Source: Actinomadura physcomitrii
Lineage (GTDB): Bacteria > Actinomycetota > Actinomycetes > Streptosporangiales > Streptosporangiaceae
Length of the DNA: 40,757 nt
NCBI RefSeq assembly: GCF_008923205.2
Contig: NZ_WBMS02000065.1
Span: 1-40,757 of the forward strand
Reading direction: 5' to 3'
Shown here piece by piece: positions 32,401 to 40,757 of the stretch (the first letter of the stretch is position 1; each line of letters opens with the position of its first letter). The notes below the pieces were generated by a model. It had not been told where the DNA came from, searched no databases, and saw nothing but the letters and a program-made list of their open reading frames with translations. Both the position numbers and the translations under genes were made by a program.

Positions 32401-32813
32401 TCCGGCGTCGCCGACCGCAGCACCGGCAGGCCCGCCCGCCGCGCCGCCGCGACCGCCTCGATCTTGTTGCCGGCCAGGCTCAGCACCCGCGACGGCGGGC
32501 CGACGAACGTGATGCCGTTCCGCTCGCACGCCTCCGCCAGCTCCGGGCTCTCCGACAGGAACCCGTAGCCGGGGTAGACCGCGTCGGCGCCGACCCGCAG
32601 CGCCGTCTCCACGATGCCGTCCACGTCCAGGTAGGCGCGGACGGGGTGGCCGTGCTCGCCGATCTCGTACGCCTCGTCGGCCTTCTGCCGGTGCAGCGAC
32701 AGCCTGTCCTCGTGGGCGTAGACGGCGACGCTGGCGATGCCGAGTTCGTACGCGGCGCGGAACGCGCGTACGGCGATCTCGCCGCGGTTCGCGACGAGCA
32801 GCTTTGTGATCAC
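29442..32813 (-). CDS. pyc: pyruvate carboxylase
   Basis: A 1123-residue single-chain biotin enzyme that converts pyruvate, bicarbonate and ATP to oxaloacetate (anaplerosis). Order of domains: biotin carboxylase ([19 protein letters not shown] at the start, [13 protein letters not shown] ATP-grasp loop, [20 protein letters not shown] active site), carboxyltransferase ([20 protein letters not shown] at about 525, with the family's metal and lysine motif CIKDMAG near 699), and a C-terminal biotinyl domain with the biotin lysine Lys1089 in EAMKMEA. Length is typical. The start is GTG 32813, preceded by GGGAG at five bases; the frame is open upstream but without homology. It is divergent from the AAA gene, and its 3' end overlaps the TetR gene by 11 bases. 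Confidence 0.97.
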   Translation of the reverse strand: [1123 protein letters not shown]

Positions 32814-33127
32814 GTGTTCTCCCAGGAGACGGCTCGGGCGCGTCCGCCCGCACCCGACGGCCTCCCGGGCTCGGCGCTGAGCGTCGGAGGAGCATGGGCC
32901 GGTCCGGCGGGCGAACCGAATCTTCGGATACCTACCCAGTTGACCGGCCGGGCGCCGCCCGGGACACCCCGCCCTCTTGTGAACAAAGTGATAGATCGCG
33001 TTCAGCGAGAAAAATGCCTGTTTGTTCCGTTCGGCCCGGTACACCGCCTGGCGACTTTCGCGGCCGGGGGCGCGCGCGACGCTCTAGGCTGTTCGGTCGG
33101 GTTTCGTGTGCTTGTAGGGGGAACAAG
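32814..33127. other. 314-bp divergent intergenic region (pyc / AAA gene)
   Basis: This gap holds the promoters of pyruvate carboxylase (minus) and the AAA gene (plus). An AT-richer core lies at about 32975-33020, with the palindrome TTGTGAACAA (32977-32986), and a short hairpin CCGGGCG-C-CGCCCGG lies at 32948-32962. No coding frame here is convincing. Confidence 0.55.
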
Positions 33128-36100
33128 GTGCGGCTGCCGGAACATCTCGAACTTCTCGTCTCCGACGAGCCCGTCCTCGACGTGTACTCCTACGGGCCCT
33201 GGCGCGTCCCAGACGGCCTCTACGACGAGATCCGCGCCCGCATCGACACGCTCGCCGCCGACCCGCGCTGCAAGGACGCCACCACCGACCAGCACTCCCT
33301 GCTCACCGCGCCCGCCCCGCTCGTCGTCGCGGAACTGCTCCTCACCCTCGACTTCCTCCTCGGCGCCGGAGCCGTCAACGCCGGCACCCACTCCCGCCTG
33401 CAGTACCAGTTCTTCAACCGGTACCACAACGAGCCCCGCGACCCGCTCCGCGACGCCGGCGGCTGGGGCGTCAGCCGCGGCTCCTTCCAGCCCCTCGAAT
33501 GGCTCGAGGACTGCGGCGACCAGGACCTCGCCCTCGCGCTCGCCCGCGAGTCCCTCGACGTCTTCGAGGGGCTCGAGCCGATCGAGCAGCGCCGCCAGGC
33601 CCTCATCAAGCTGTACGACGACCCGCCGCCCGCGCTGCGCATCCAGACGCCGCTCGCCGAACAGCGCGCCCTGTGGCTCGCCCACGCCGACGACGACATC
33701 GTCACCGTCCTGCCCGAACTCGCCGGCCCCATCGGCTACCTCGAATGGGTCTGCTCCGGGCTGCTGCCCGTCCACGACCACCTGCGCGAGGTCGCCCCGC
33801 ACGACGAGACCGCCGACGACCTGCTCGTCCACCTCCTCCTTCAGGGCGGGCTCAAGCAGGTCCCGGCCGAACTGTCCGCCGTCCTGACCGAGGACCGCTA
33901 CGGCGAGCTCCTCGAACACTTCGAGCGCGCGCGCGACAGATTCGAACCGAACCCCTGGTACCTCAACGAGTGGGCCTGGCTCGGCCGCGCCCTCGGGGCC
34001 GGCGCCATCGACGCCTGCCGCGGCTGGCTCGACATGGCGATGCGCTTCACCGGCTGCGTCCAGGGCCTGCCCAACGAGCCCCGCATCCCCGACCCCGAAT
34101 GGATCCCCGTCGGCGAGTTCGGCGCCGACGTCCGCCGCCTGTTCACCCCGCGCCGCCGCATGGTCAACCCCCTCGCCGCCGGCGTCGGCACCGCCCCGTC
34201 CCGCACCCGCCGCACCCGCCGCGCCGAGGTCGGCTCCGGCCTCGTCGGCCAGCCCGACGTCGTCGCCGCCCTCGAGACCATCGCCGAGACCGGCGGGCCC
34301 GTCCGGCTCATGCTCGTCGGCCCCGACGGCACCGGCAAGCGCGACGCCGCCCAGGAGATCGCCCGGCTGCTCCGCGAGCACCGCATCGTCGACCCGCCGC
34401 TCTGGCTCGCCGACGACTTCTTCGCCGGCAAGGAGGTCTCCTCCGCCACCACCCAGCTCTACACCGAGGCCCGCGACGCCGCCGGCACCCGCCTCATGGT
34501 CATCGACGGCCTCGACGACATGTCCCGCGACGGCCGCAGCGGCGAGGCCATCGTCGAGGAACTCCACCGCGCCCTCGACGTCCACGACGACCTCCACGTC
34601 GTCGCCCTCTGCGAACCCGGCGGCGACGAACGCATCCGCGAGGTCAACCCCGGCCTGTCGCTGCGGTTCCAGGTCGTCCGCACCCACCCGTTCGACGCCG
34701 ACGGATACGCCGAACTGTTCAACCGTGCCCTCCAGCAGCGCGGTGCCCGCGCCCACAAGCGCGCCCTCACCGCCGCCGGGCAGCTCCTCGTCCGCACCCC
34801 GCCGATCCGCAACCTGCGCAACGCCCGCCTCGCCCAGCGCCTCGCCGACATCGTCGTCGAGAACGTCCGCGCGAACACCCCGCCCGGCGAGGAACTCGTC
34901 GTCAAGCGCGCCGACGTCCCCGCCGCCTTCGACACCGCCGGCACCCCGTCGGACCCCATGGCCGAACTCGCCGCCCTCACCGGCCTCCGCACCGTCAAGG
35001 CGGAGATCGAACTGCTCGTCGCCGGCGCCAAGGCCGCCAAGCTGCGCCGCGAGGCCGGGCTCCCCTCGCCCGCCTCCTCGCCCGCATCTTCAAGGACCTC
35101 GGCGTCCTGTCGTCCGGCCACCTCGTCGAGGCGTCCCGCTCCACGCTCGTCGGACGCTACGTCGGCGAGACCGCCGTCAAGACCCGCGGCGTCGCGCAGA
35201 GCGCCGTCGGCGGCGTCCTGTTCATCGACGAGGCCTACGCCCTCACCGAGACCGGCATGGCCGAGGACTACGGCCAGGAGGCCATCGCCGAACTCATCAA
35301 GGTCATGGAGGACCACCGCGACGACCTCGTCGTCATCGTCGCCGGCTACGAGCGCGAGATGCAGCGCTTCATCGCCTCCGACCCCGGCCTCGCGTCCCGC
35401 TTCCCCACCACCGTCCGCTTCCCCGGCTTCACCGACGCCGAACTCGTCGAGATCTTCACCGGCCAGGCCGCCGCCGCCGGCCTCACCCCCGCCCCCGCCG
35501 CCCTCGACAAGATCACCGAGCTGCTCCGCCGCGCCCCGCGCGGCCGCTCCTTCGGCAACGCCCGCGTCATGCGCAACCTGTGCGAGCGCGCCACCGCCCT
35601 GCAGGCCCGCCGCGTCACCGCGCTCCGCCGCCCCGGCCCCGACGACCTCGCCGCGCTGCTGCCCGGCGACATCCCCGACAGCCTCAGCGGCGCCGGACGC
35701 GTCGTCCCCGCCACCGACCCGCTCGCCGAACTCGACGCCCTCATCGGGCTGTCCGCGGTGAAGGAAGAGGTGCACCGCCTCGCCGCCGAGGCCCGCGGCG
35801 CCGAACTGCGCCGCGCCGCCGGCAAGCAGGTCACCGTCCCCACCCGGCACATGATCTTCACCGGCAACCCCGGCACCGCCAAGACCACCGTCGCCCGGCT
35901 CGTCGCCTCCGGCTACGCCCACCTCGGGCTGCTGTCGTCCGGCCACCTCGTCGAGGTGTCCCGCGCCGACCTCATCGGCCCCTACCTCGGCCAGACCGCA
36001 CCCCGCGTCCGCGCCGCCGTCGAGCAGGCCCTCGGCGGCGTCCTGTTCGTCGACGAGGCCTACTCCCTCGCCGGCGACGCCTACGGCCAGGAGGCCGTCG

Positions 36101-36534
36101 CCACCCTCGTCCAGCTCATGGAGGAGTACCGCGGCGACCTCGTCGTCATCGCCGCCGGCTACGAACGCGAGATGGACGCCTTCCTCACCGCGAACTCCGG
36201 CCTGGCGTCCCGCTTCCCCAAGCGCATCGCCTTCCCCGACTACACCGATGACGAACTCACCGCGATCTTCGCGCACCTCGCCGCCGCCGAGGGCCTCACC
36301 CTCGCTCCGGACGTGCCCGGACGGCTCCGGACCGTGCTCCGCGACATCCCGCGCGGCCCGTCCTTCGGCAACGGGCGCCTCATGCGCAACCTCCTCGACG
36401 CCGCCGTCGCCGCCCAGTCCGAACGCCTCACCGCGTCCGGCGCCCCGTCCGACACCGAGATCATCACCCTGCGCGCCGACGACCTCCGCGCCACCGCCCC
36501 CACCCGGGACGAGGCCACGGGCCTGTACCTGTGA
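33128..36534 (+). pseudogene. EccA/CbxX-like multi-AAA ATPase, broken by a Walker A deletion
   Basis: The gene starts at GTG 33128 (GGGGGA five bases upstream) and ends at TGA 36534, but reading switches frame at about 35063-35068. The first 646 residues contain a helical N-terminus, a degenerate ATPase (LMLVGPDGTGKRDAAQEIA, then RLMVIDGLDD) and the entry to a CbxX-type AAA module (ALTGLRTVKAEIELLVAGAK, then LRREAGLP). After the shift come LARLLARIFKDLGVLSSGHL, VLFIDEAYAL and GYEREMQRFI, then a second module with GNPGTAKTTVARL, VLFVDEAYSL and SRFPKRIAF. By comparison of the two modules, about 20-24 codons holding the first Walker A are missing, a loss of 3n+1 bases. EccA-type ATPases assist ESX substrate handling in the cytoplasm, and downstream genes fit that context. 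An assembly collapse could mimic the deletion. Confidence 0.8.
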
Positions 36535-36641
36535 CCCGTCCACACACGGCCTGACGCCGCAACACACAATTGGTCGGAATCTCCCGCCTGCGCCTGTCTA
36601 GACTCGTCTCGCCCAATCAATGCGGAGCTGGAAGGGGCTCG

Positions 36642-39350
36642 GTGTCCGATCGAGACTGGCAGCACACGGTGCTGCGCGACCTCGGCGCACTGGAAACCGG
36701 CCTGGTCCCCCCGAACCCACGCGCGGCGCCGCCGTCCCTTGCCACGCCCCCCGAGCAGGACGCGTCCGCATCATCCGCGCCTGCGGCCACGAGCACGGCC
36801 ACGGCCGCCGCGCAGGAAGGCGCCGCGCAGGACGCCGCTGCGAAGGAGGCCGTAGGCGCAGGCGCGAGCGAGGTGAGGAGCGCAAGCGCGGGCACGCCTC
36901 CAGACCGCCACTCCACTCCCCCGATCGGCACCCGTACGCCCACCGCCCCGTTCGCCCGCACCGCCGTCTCCGCCCCCCGAACGGCCACGCTCCCGTCCGC
37001 CCCGTCCCCGCGAACCGAACCACCCCTCGCAACGCGGGAACACCGCGCGGACGCGCCGGCCACGCCCTCGCCCGCCGACTCGTCTGCACCTTCCGCCTCA
37101 CCCCCGACCGCCCCGACGTCTCCACCGACCTCGCCCTCCACCGGCTCGCAGGCCACATCCGCCACCCCCACCACCAGCAGCCGGGCCTCCCGACCCGCCG
37201 CACTGACCACACCCCCTAGCAGGGCGGACGCGCAGCTCAAGCCCTCGTCCGTCGACTCCGCGGACTCGCACCCAGCGCACTACGCGCCCGCCCCGCCAAC
37301 AGACGCCTCCTCGTCCTGCACCGCCGGCCGGACAGCCCCGTCCCCTTCTCCCGAAACAGCGGACACCTCACCGGAGGCGGAGCCATCCCCCACGGGCTCG
37401 ACGCCATCCCCGACCTCTGAGCCACCGCCATTTCCCGAGCGGCCAGCACGGCACACCGCCACAGACCTCGAATCCCCGACGCCACCTACGACGGCAGGCT
37501 GGGTCACCGACCCGCCGTCCGAACCGGCGTCGGCGTCCTCCTCCCCAACGCCCCCCGAACCACTAGCCGAGGCATCCCTCCCCGCGCCTAACTCACCCTG
37601 GCCAGCCGCCCGCACAAACGCTGAGCGGCCGGCCCCTCCAAATAAGACGACACCGCCCGCCGACCATCACCCTTCGGCCCAGACGACCGACTCCGCAGAC
37701 ATCGGCCCTTCGGCGCCTCCGGTGACCTTCGGATGGACGATTCCCCCTGTGCCCGAGCTGTCGTCTCCCGCGCCACTGCCCGGCCCGCGCCCGCCTGAGC
37801 AACCCGCACCCCCATCCAACCCGCGCCCGCCTGAACAGGCCGCACCCCCATCCAACCCGCGCCCGCCTGAACAGGCCGCACCCCCATCCAACCCGCGCCC
37901 GCCTGAACAGGCCGCACCGCCATCCGCACCACCTCCGCACGACTCCGCCGCGCCACCATCCGACCCGGGCCCGCATGGACAGGCCGCACCGCCGTCCGAG
38001 CCGGGCTCGCACGGGCAGGCGGCACCGCCATCCGACTTCCGCGCGCACGGGCAGGCCGCACAGTCGTCCGGACCGTCGGCTGCCGAACCTCCCGCGGCCT
38101 TGCGGGCCGAGCCCTCCCTGCCTACCTCCAGCCCGGCTCCCTTCGGGCACTCTCAAGGCACTTCTGCGCCGGAGCCGTTCGGCAAGTCCCCCGACGCCTC
38201 CGACGCACCGCTGTCCCGGTCATTCCTCGATTCACCCAGCACAGCGCGATCGGGGCCGTCCACCCGCGTGCCCGGCCCGCCACCATCCGGGCTGCCCGCG
38301 CAGACATCCGAGCAGAACCTTCCCGACGTGCCCGGCGCGCTGGCGCCCGGGCCGATCTCCGGCATGGCGCCGCAGAGCGTCCCGGAACCGCCGCCGGTCA
38401 GGCCGTCCGGCCGCGACGGCGGGCCGGAGCGGTTCGCCACCCCGCCCGGCGGCGTCCCCGCCCCTCAGGACCTCGTTCGGCGCAACCCGCATGGCGACCC
38501 GATGGCCCGGCGCCTGGGACGCGGCGTCCGCCGCGCGATGGGCGCGTCGGCCGCCGGGCAGGTCCGCGACCTGGCGCGGCTCACGGCGCAGATCGGCGTT
38601 CCGGTCCCATCGAGCCGGCGGATCGCGGTGACGAGCATCCGCGGCGGCGCCGGAAAGTCGACGATCACGGCGCTCATCGCGGGAGTCCTCCGGCAGTACC
38701 GCCCGGACCGCGTCCTCGCGATCGACGCGGACCCGGGCCTCGGCTCCCTCGCGCTGCGCATCGGCGTCAGCGCCCCGAGCTCGGTCCGCGACCTCGCCGC
38801 CGCGCGCCCGCACACCTGGGAGGAGACCGCCGCCCATCTCGGCCGAACCCCCGAAGGCCTCTTCGTCCTGCCCGCCGCTCCCAAGGGCGCCCTCGCGGAC
38901 GATCTCGACCACGCGACCTTCCAGCACGGTACCGGCCGCCTCGGGCGCTACTTCTCGACCACCGTCATCGACTGCGGCGGCGGACTCGTTTCCGACCTGC
39001 AGCGCGGGATCCTGCACGGCGCCCACGCACAGGTCTTCGTCACCCCCGGCACGCCCGACGGCGCCCTCAGCGCGCGCGCCGCCCTCAACTGGATGGCCCT
39101 GAACGGTCTCGGCCCGCTCCTCCAGCGCACGGTCATCGCCCTGGTCTCGCACACGCCGAATCCGGACGCCGACCTGGACCGCGCCGCCCGCCTCCTCGGC
39201 AGCGGCACGCTCCCCGTCACGCTCCTCCCCTTCGACCGGCACCTGGCGGCCGGCATCGCCATCGCCCCCGAACGCATCAGCATGCCCGCCCAGGCCGCCG
39301 CGACCCGGCTCGCGGCGGACGTCTTCACCCGTTCCTTGAGCGCCTCATGA
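36642..39350 (+). CDS. proline-rich MinD/ParA-like ATPase (EspI-type, ESX-associated)
   Basis: A 902-residue protein. Residues 1-25 (VSDRDWQHTVLRDLGALETG) are structured; about 30-600 are Pro/Ala/Ser/Thr-rich and disordered, including eight 12-residue repeats (382-477). The last 280 or so residues are a MinD/ParA-type ATPase with deviant Walker A SIRGGAGKST (about 665-674), LAIDADPGLGSLALRIG and TTVIDCGGGLVSD. Mycobacterial EspI, in the ESX-1 locus, has the same plan and lowers secretion when ATP is low. GTG 36642 has GGAAGGGG just upstream; the longer frame from 36570 lacks this. It lies 107 bases after the AAA gene, and its stop overlaps the next start (ATGA). Confidence 0.87.
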   Translation: MSDRDWQHTVLRDLGALETGLVPPNPRAAPPSLATPPEQDASASSAPAATSTATAAAQEGAAQDAAAKEAVGAGASEVRSASAGTPPDRHSTPPIGTRTPTAPFARTAVSAPRTATLPSAPSPRTEPPLATREHRADAPATPSPADSSAPSASPPTAPTSPPTSPSTGSQATSATPTTSSRASRPAALTTPPSRADAQLKPSSVDSADSHPAHYAPAPPTDASSSCTAGRTAPSPSPETADTSPEAEPSPTGSTPSPTSEPPPFPERPARHTATDLESPTPPTTAGWVTDPPSEPASASSSPTPPEPLAEASLPAPNSPWPAARTNAERPAPPNKTTPPADHHPSAQTTDSADIGPSAPPVTFGWTIPPVPELSSPAPLPGPRPPEQPAPPSNPRPPEQAAPPSNPRPPEQAAPPSNPRPPEQAAPPSAPPPHDSAAPPSDPGPHGQAAPPSEPGSHGQAAPPSDFRAHGQAAQSSGPSAAEPPAALRAEPSLPTSSPAPFGHSQGTSAPEPFGKSPDASDAPLSRSFLDSPSTARSGPSTRVPGPPPSGLPAQTSEQNLPDVPGALAPGPISGMAPQSVPEPPPVRPSGRDGGPERFATPPGGVPAPQDLVRRNPHGDPMARRLGRGVRRAMGASAAGQVRDLARLTAQIGVPVPSSRRIAVTSIRGGAGKSTITALIAGVLRQYRPDRVLAIDADPGLGSLALRIGVSAPSSVRDLAAARPHTWEETAAHLGRTPEGLFVLPAAPKGALADDLDHATFQHGTGRLGRYFSTTVIDCGGGLVSDLQRGILHGAHAQVFVTPGTPDGALSARAALNWMALNGLGPLLQRTVIALVSHTPNPDADLDRAARLLGSGTLPVTLLPFDRHLAAGIAIAPERISMPAQAAATRLAADVFTRSLSAS
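37785..38072 (+). repeat. eight tandem 36-bp coding repeats
   Basis: Units start every 36 bases from 37785. The first four are nearly identical in DNA and encode PRPPEQAAPPSN-like peptides; units 5-8 are diverged (PGPHGQAAPPSE, for example) but keep the 12-residue period. They lie inside the disordered part of the MinD-like protein. Confidence 0.9.
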
Positions 39351-39649
39351 GCCGCGAAATGATCGTCCTCACCTCCGAGAAGCCGACTTTGGATCTCCAA
39401 GCCCTGGTCTCCCCACCTCTCCATGCGGCGGGCAATGACGTGTTCGACGCCGAAGACCGCCTCCTCCTGCGCGTGCGGGAGCCCGTCCTCATATCCGTTC
39501 CGGGCGAACCCGAACGCCTCCTTGGAATCGATGCCGCCACCCCCGTCTGGTGGACGGAGATCCACATCGCGGCGGCCTCCGCTGAGGCCCGCCACCTGGC
39601 CCAACGCTGCACCGAAACCCTGGACGGCACGACGTGGGCGGATCGATGA
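39347..39649 (+). CDS. small ESX-locus protein, unknown
   Basis: A 100-residue protein (MSREMIVLTSEKPTLDLQAL, then EDRLLLRVREPVLISVPGE and TPVWWTEIHIAAASAEARHL). It has alternating strands and a C-terminal helix, no membrane segment and no known motif. Its ATG overlaps the TGA of the MinD-like gene and its TGA overlaps the ATG of the next gene, so it is translationally coupled on both sides. This locks it into the ESX-associated operon and supports a real product that probably works with the DUF6177-like protein. Confidence 0.75.
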   Translation: MSREMIVLTSEKPTLDLQALVSPPLHAAGNDVFDAEDRLLLRVREPVLISVPGEPERLLGIDAATPVWWTEIHIAAASAEARHLAQRCTETLDGTTWADR

Positions 39650-40593
39650 CGACCACCGCAGGCGGCGCCGACGTCCTCACCGACCAGGCCATGGTCGTGC
39701 TGAGCGACCGCCCTGTCGTCGCTCTATCCCCGGCCGTCTCCCAGGCCCTCGCCGAGTGCGAGGGGACGAACCGCACGCTCCAATTGGTCACGTCCCCCAC
39801 CAGTCGGCTGACCCTTCCTCTCCGAGCCTCCAAAGCCCAGTGGCTGGTCCACGACGACGGCTACTACGAGGGGCTCACCGGCCGCCCGATGCAGTGGAAC
39901 GGCAGCGCGTTCGTGCCTCTGCCCGACGCCCGCGACTACGCTCCGGCCTACACGACGGCCCCGACCGCTCCCATCGGGAGCCAACTCGTCCTCACCTTCC
40001 AGGCCCGGCACGCCCCTGCCGCCGTCCTCGGTCTGCACACCGAGAAGCTGATGCGGCTCCTGACCGGCGAACCCCCGAAAGGCTGGGGCCTGGCCGAACC
40101 CCTGCAGCATCCGTGGAGTCCCGAAGAGCTGACACTCCACACGGCGAGCGCTTCTTCGTCCCGGATCATCGTCATCGGGGCAAGCAGCCGTCCGGCGATG
40201 GCGACGTCCGACTTCACCCCCCTCGTTCCCCCGGCCTCCGGCATCGCCGAGATGACGACGCTCACCATCGGTTACACCGACGACGAAGATCCGCCGATCC
40301 CCCAGCTGCCGTCCTTCATCGACCTCCTGTCGGCGGACCACCCCCTGACCGCGCTGCTCGCGCAGCTGATCCCCGGCCGCGCCGACCTCACCACCGAACC
40401 CCGCTGGACGGGCTCCTCGGCCCCCATCGGCCTCGCCTCCGCCGGCACCTACACCGGGCCGCCGGGCTTCTCCCGCAAACGCCTAGGCCCCTCGGACGCG
40501 CCCATCACCTGGTTCCAACTGGGCGACGGCTATTCCCCCGAATACTGGCAGCGCCACCAGGACCTCCTGGCCCACCTCCGCCGCACCGCCTGA
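39646..40593 (+). CDS. DUF6177-like ESX-associated protein
   Basis: A 315-residue soluble protein. Stretches such as TLQLVTSPTSRLTLPLRASK, QWLVHDDGYYEGLTGRPMQW and PITWFQLGDGYSPEYWQRHQ fit what I recall of DUF6177 proteins encoded in type VII secretion loci of streptomycetes and relatives; function unknown. ATG 39646 overlaps the preceding TGA and is preferred over GTG 39634, which would add four residues. It is the last rightward gene visible; the next gene comes from the opposite strand. The family name is from memory and would need a profile search. Confidence 0.7.
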   Translation: MTTTAGGADVLTDQAMVVLSDRPVVALSPAVSQALAECEGTNRTLQLVTSPTSRLTLPLRASKAQWLVHDDGYYEGLTGRPMQWNGSAFVPLPDARDYAPAYTTAPTAPIGSQLVLTFQARHAPAAVLGLHTEKLMRLLTGEPPKGWGLAEPLQHPWSPEELTLHTASASSSRIIVIGASSRPAMATSDFTPLVPPASGIAEMTTLTIGYTDDEDPPIPQLPSFIDLLSADHPLTALLAQLIPGRADLTTEPRWTGSSAPIGLASAGTYTGPPGFSRKRLGPSDAPITWFQLGDGYSPEYWQRHQDLLAHLRRTA

Positions 40594-40621
40594 GCGATGA
40601 CCGCGGCCGTACGGGCGGGGG

Positions 40622-40757
40622 TCAGCCGCCCCACATGGCGGTGTTCTGGCGTTCGGCGCCGAGGTGGATGTCGTGGGATTCGCCGATGACCTTGCTCATG
40701 CCGGAGACGGCGGTGGCCATGCGCTGGGCGGCGAGTTTCCATTCGCGGGATTTCTGC
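40622..40757 (-). CDS. C-terminal end of a WXG100-like ESX protein (partial)
   Basis: The last 44 residues of a minus-strand gene cut by the right edge: SREWKLAAQRMATAVSGMSK, then ESHDIHLGAERQNTAMWGG and stop. The helical heptad pattern, Trp near the start of the helix and a short C-terminal tail after a second helix resemble the second helix of WXG100/ESAT-6-type substrates. The WXG turn itself is outside the window. The ESX-type neighbours support this reading. It converges with the DUF6177-like gene, 28 bases between stops. Confidence 0.5.
   Translation of the reverse strand, partial: QKSREWKLAAQRMATAVSGMSKVIGESHDIHLGAERQNTAMWGG

Noticed and set aside
32977..32986. TTGTGAACAA, like half of a Rex or CRP site upstream of pyruvate carboxylase
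   Set aside because: Only one half-site is present at the needed spacing; the second half is missing.
29205..33887. Long plus-strand frame antisense to pyruvate carboxylase
   Set aside because: It is an antisense shadow; the opposite strand encodes a complete, motif-bearing enzyme.
37785..38072. Regular short repeats that could be taken for a CRISPR array
   Set aside because: The units are contiguous, without spacers, in frame within a coding sequence, and encode a proline-rich peptide.

Overview
The window is high-GC DNA (GC-rich third codon positions, many GTG and TTG starts, ATGA/GTGA stop-start overlaps) from an actinomycete. A type VII secretion (ESX) segment with a DUF6177-type gene, an XRE/DUF5753 regulator, an ECF42-type sigma factor, a cutinase and a four-gene MacB/FtsX-type ABC cassette all fit. 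Actinomadura or another member of Streptosporangiales is my best guess; that is inference, because no rRNA or tRNA is present to anchor it.

Layout. (1) 1-7.15 kb is an eroded accessory island. It holds a winged-helix/coiled-coil protein of unknown function, a frameshifted IS5-type transposase remnant, the C-terminal stub of a serine recombinase, an intact 1018-residue ATPase-Ser/Thr kinase-HTH fusion, and a broken sensor/solute-binding-protein remnant resembling the GlnX-GlnH partners of actinobacterial kinases. A perfect 15-bp terminator hairpin marks the right edge. (2) 7.2-10.3 kb: divergent secreted cutinase and secreted alpha/beta hydrolase, a small orphan gene, and a YchJ-like SEC-C protein. 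(3) 10.3-12.8 kb: a tight operon of Tm-1-like protein, PEP-hydrolase-like TIM barrel and cupin. (4) 12.8-20.5 kb: ABC exporter operon (two large FtsX permeases, two ATPases), preceded by an S33 peptidase. (5) 21.95-22.8 kb: two truncated genes on either side of a 135-bp G/C homopolymer tract that is probably a sequencing or assembly defect, then a small GntR regulator with phased GAACAC repeats upstream. (6) 22.8-29.5 kb: regulators and sigma factors: XRE/DUF5753, YciI/DGPF with its ECF42 sigma factor, TetR, a threonine dehydratase-like enzyme, a group-2 sigma-70, and a second TetR with paired operators. (7) 29.4-32.8 kb: pyruvate carboxylase. (8) 33.1-40.8 kb: ESX-associated segment: an EccA/CbxX-like multi-AAA protein broken by a deletion that removes a Walker A motif, a proline-rich MinD/EspI-like ATPase, a small unknown protein, a DUF6177-like protein, and the end of a WXG100-like protein at the right edge.

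The best candidate for something undescribed is the stand-alone fusion at 3395-6451, which joins a P-loop ATPase, a non-RD protein kinase and a MerR/excisionase-type DNA-binding domain, and lies among mobile-element debris. Two places (22.04-22.18 kb and 35.06 kb) look as if they could be assembly errors, so gene order across the first and the broken state of the second gene should be treated with caution.
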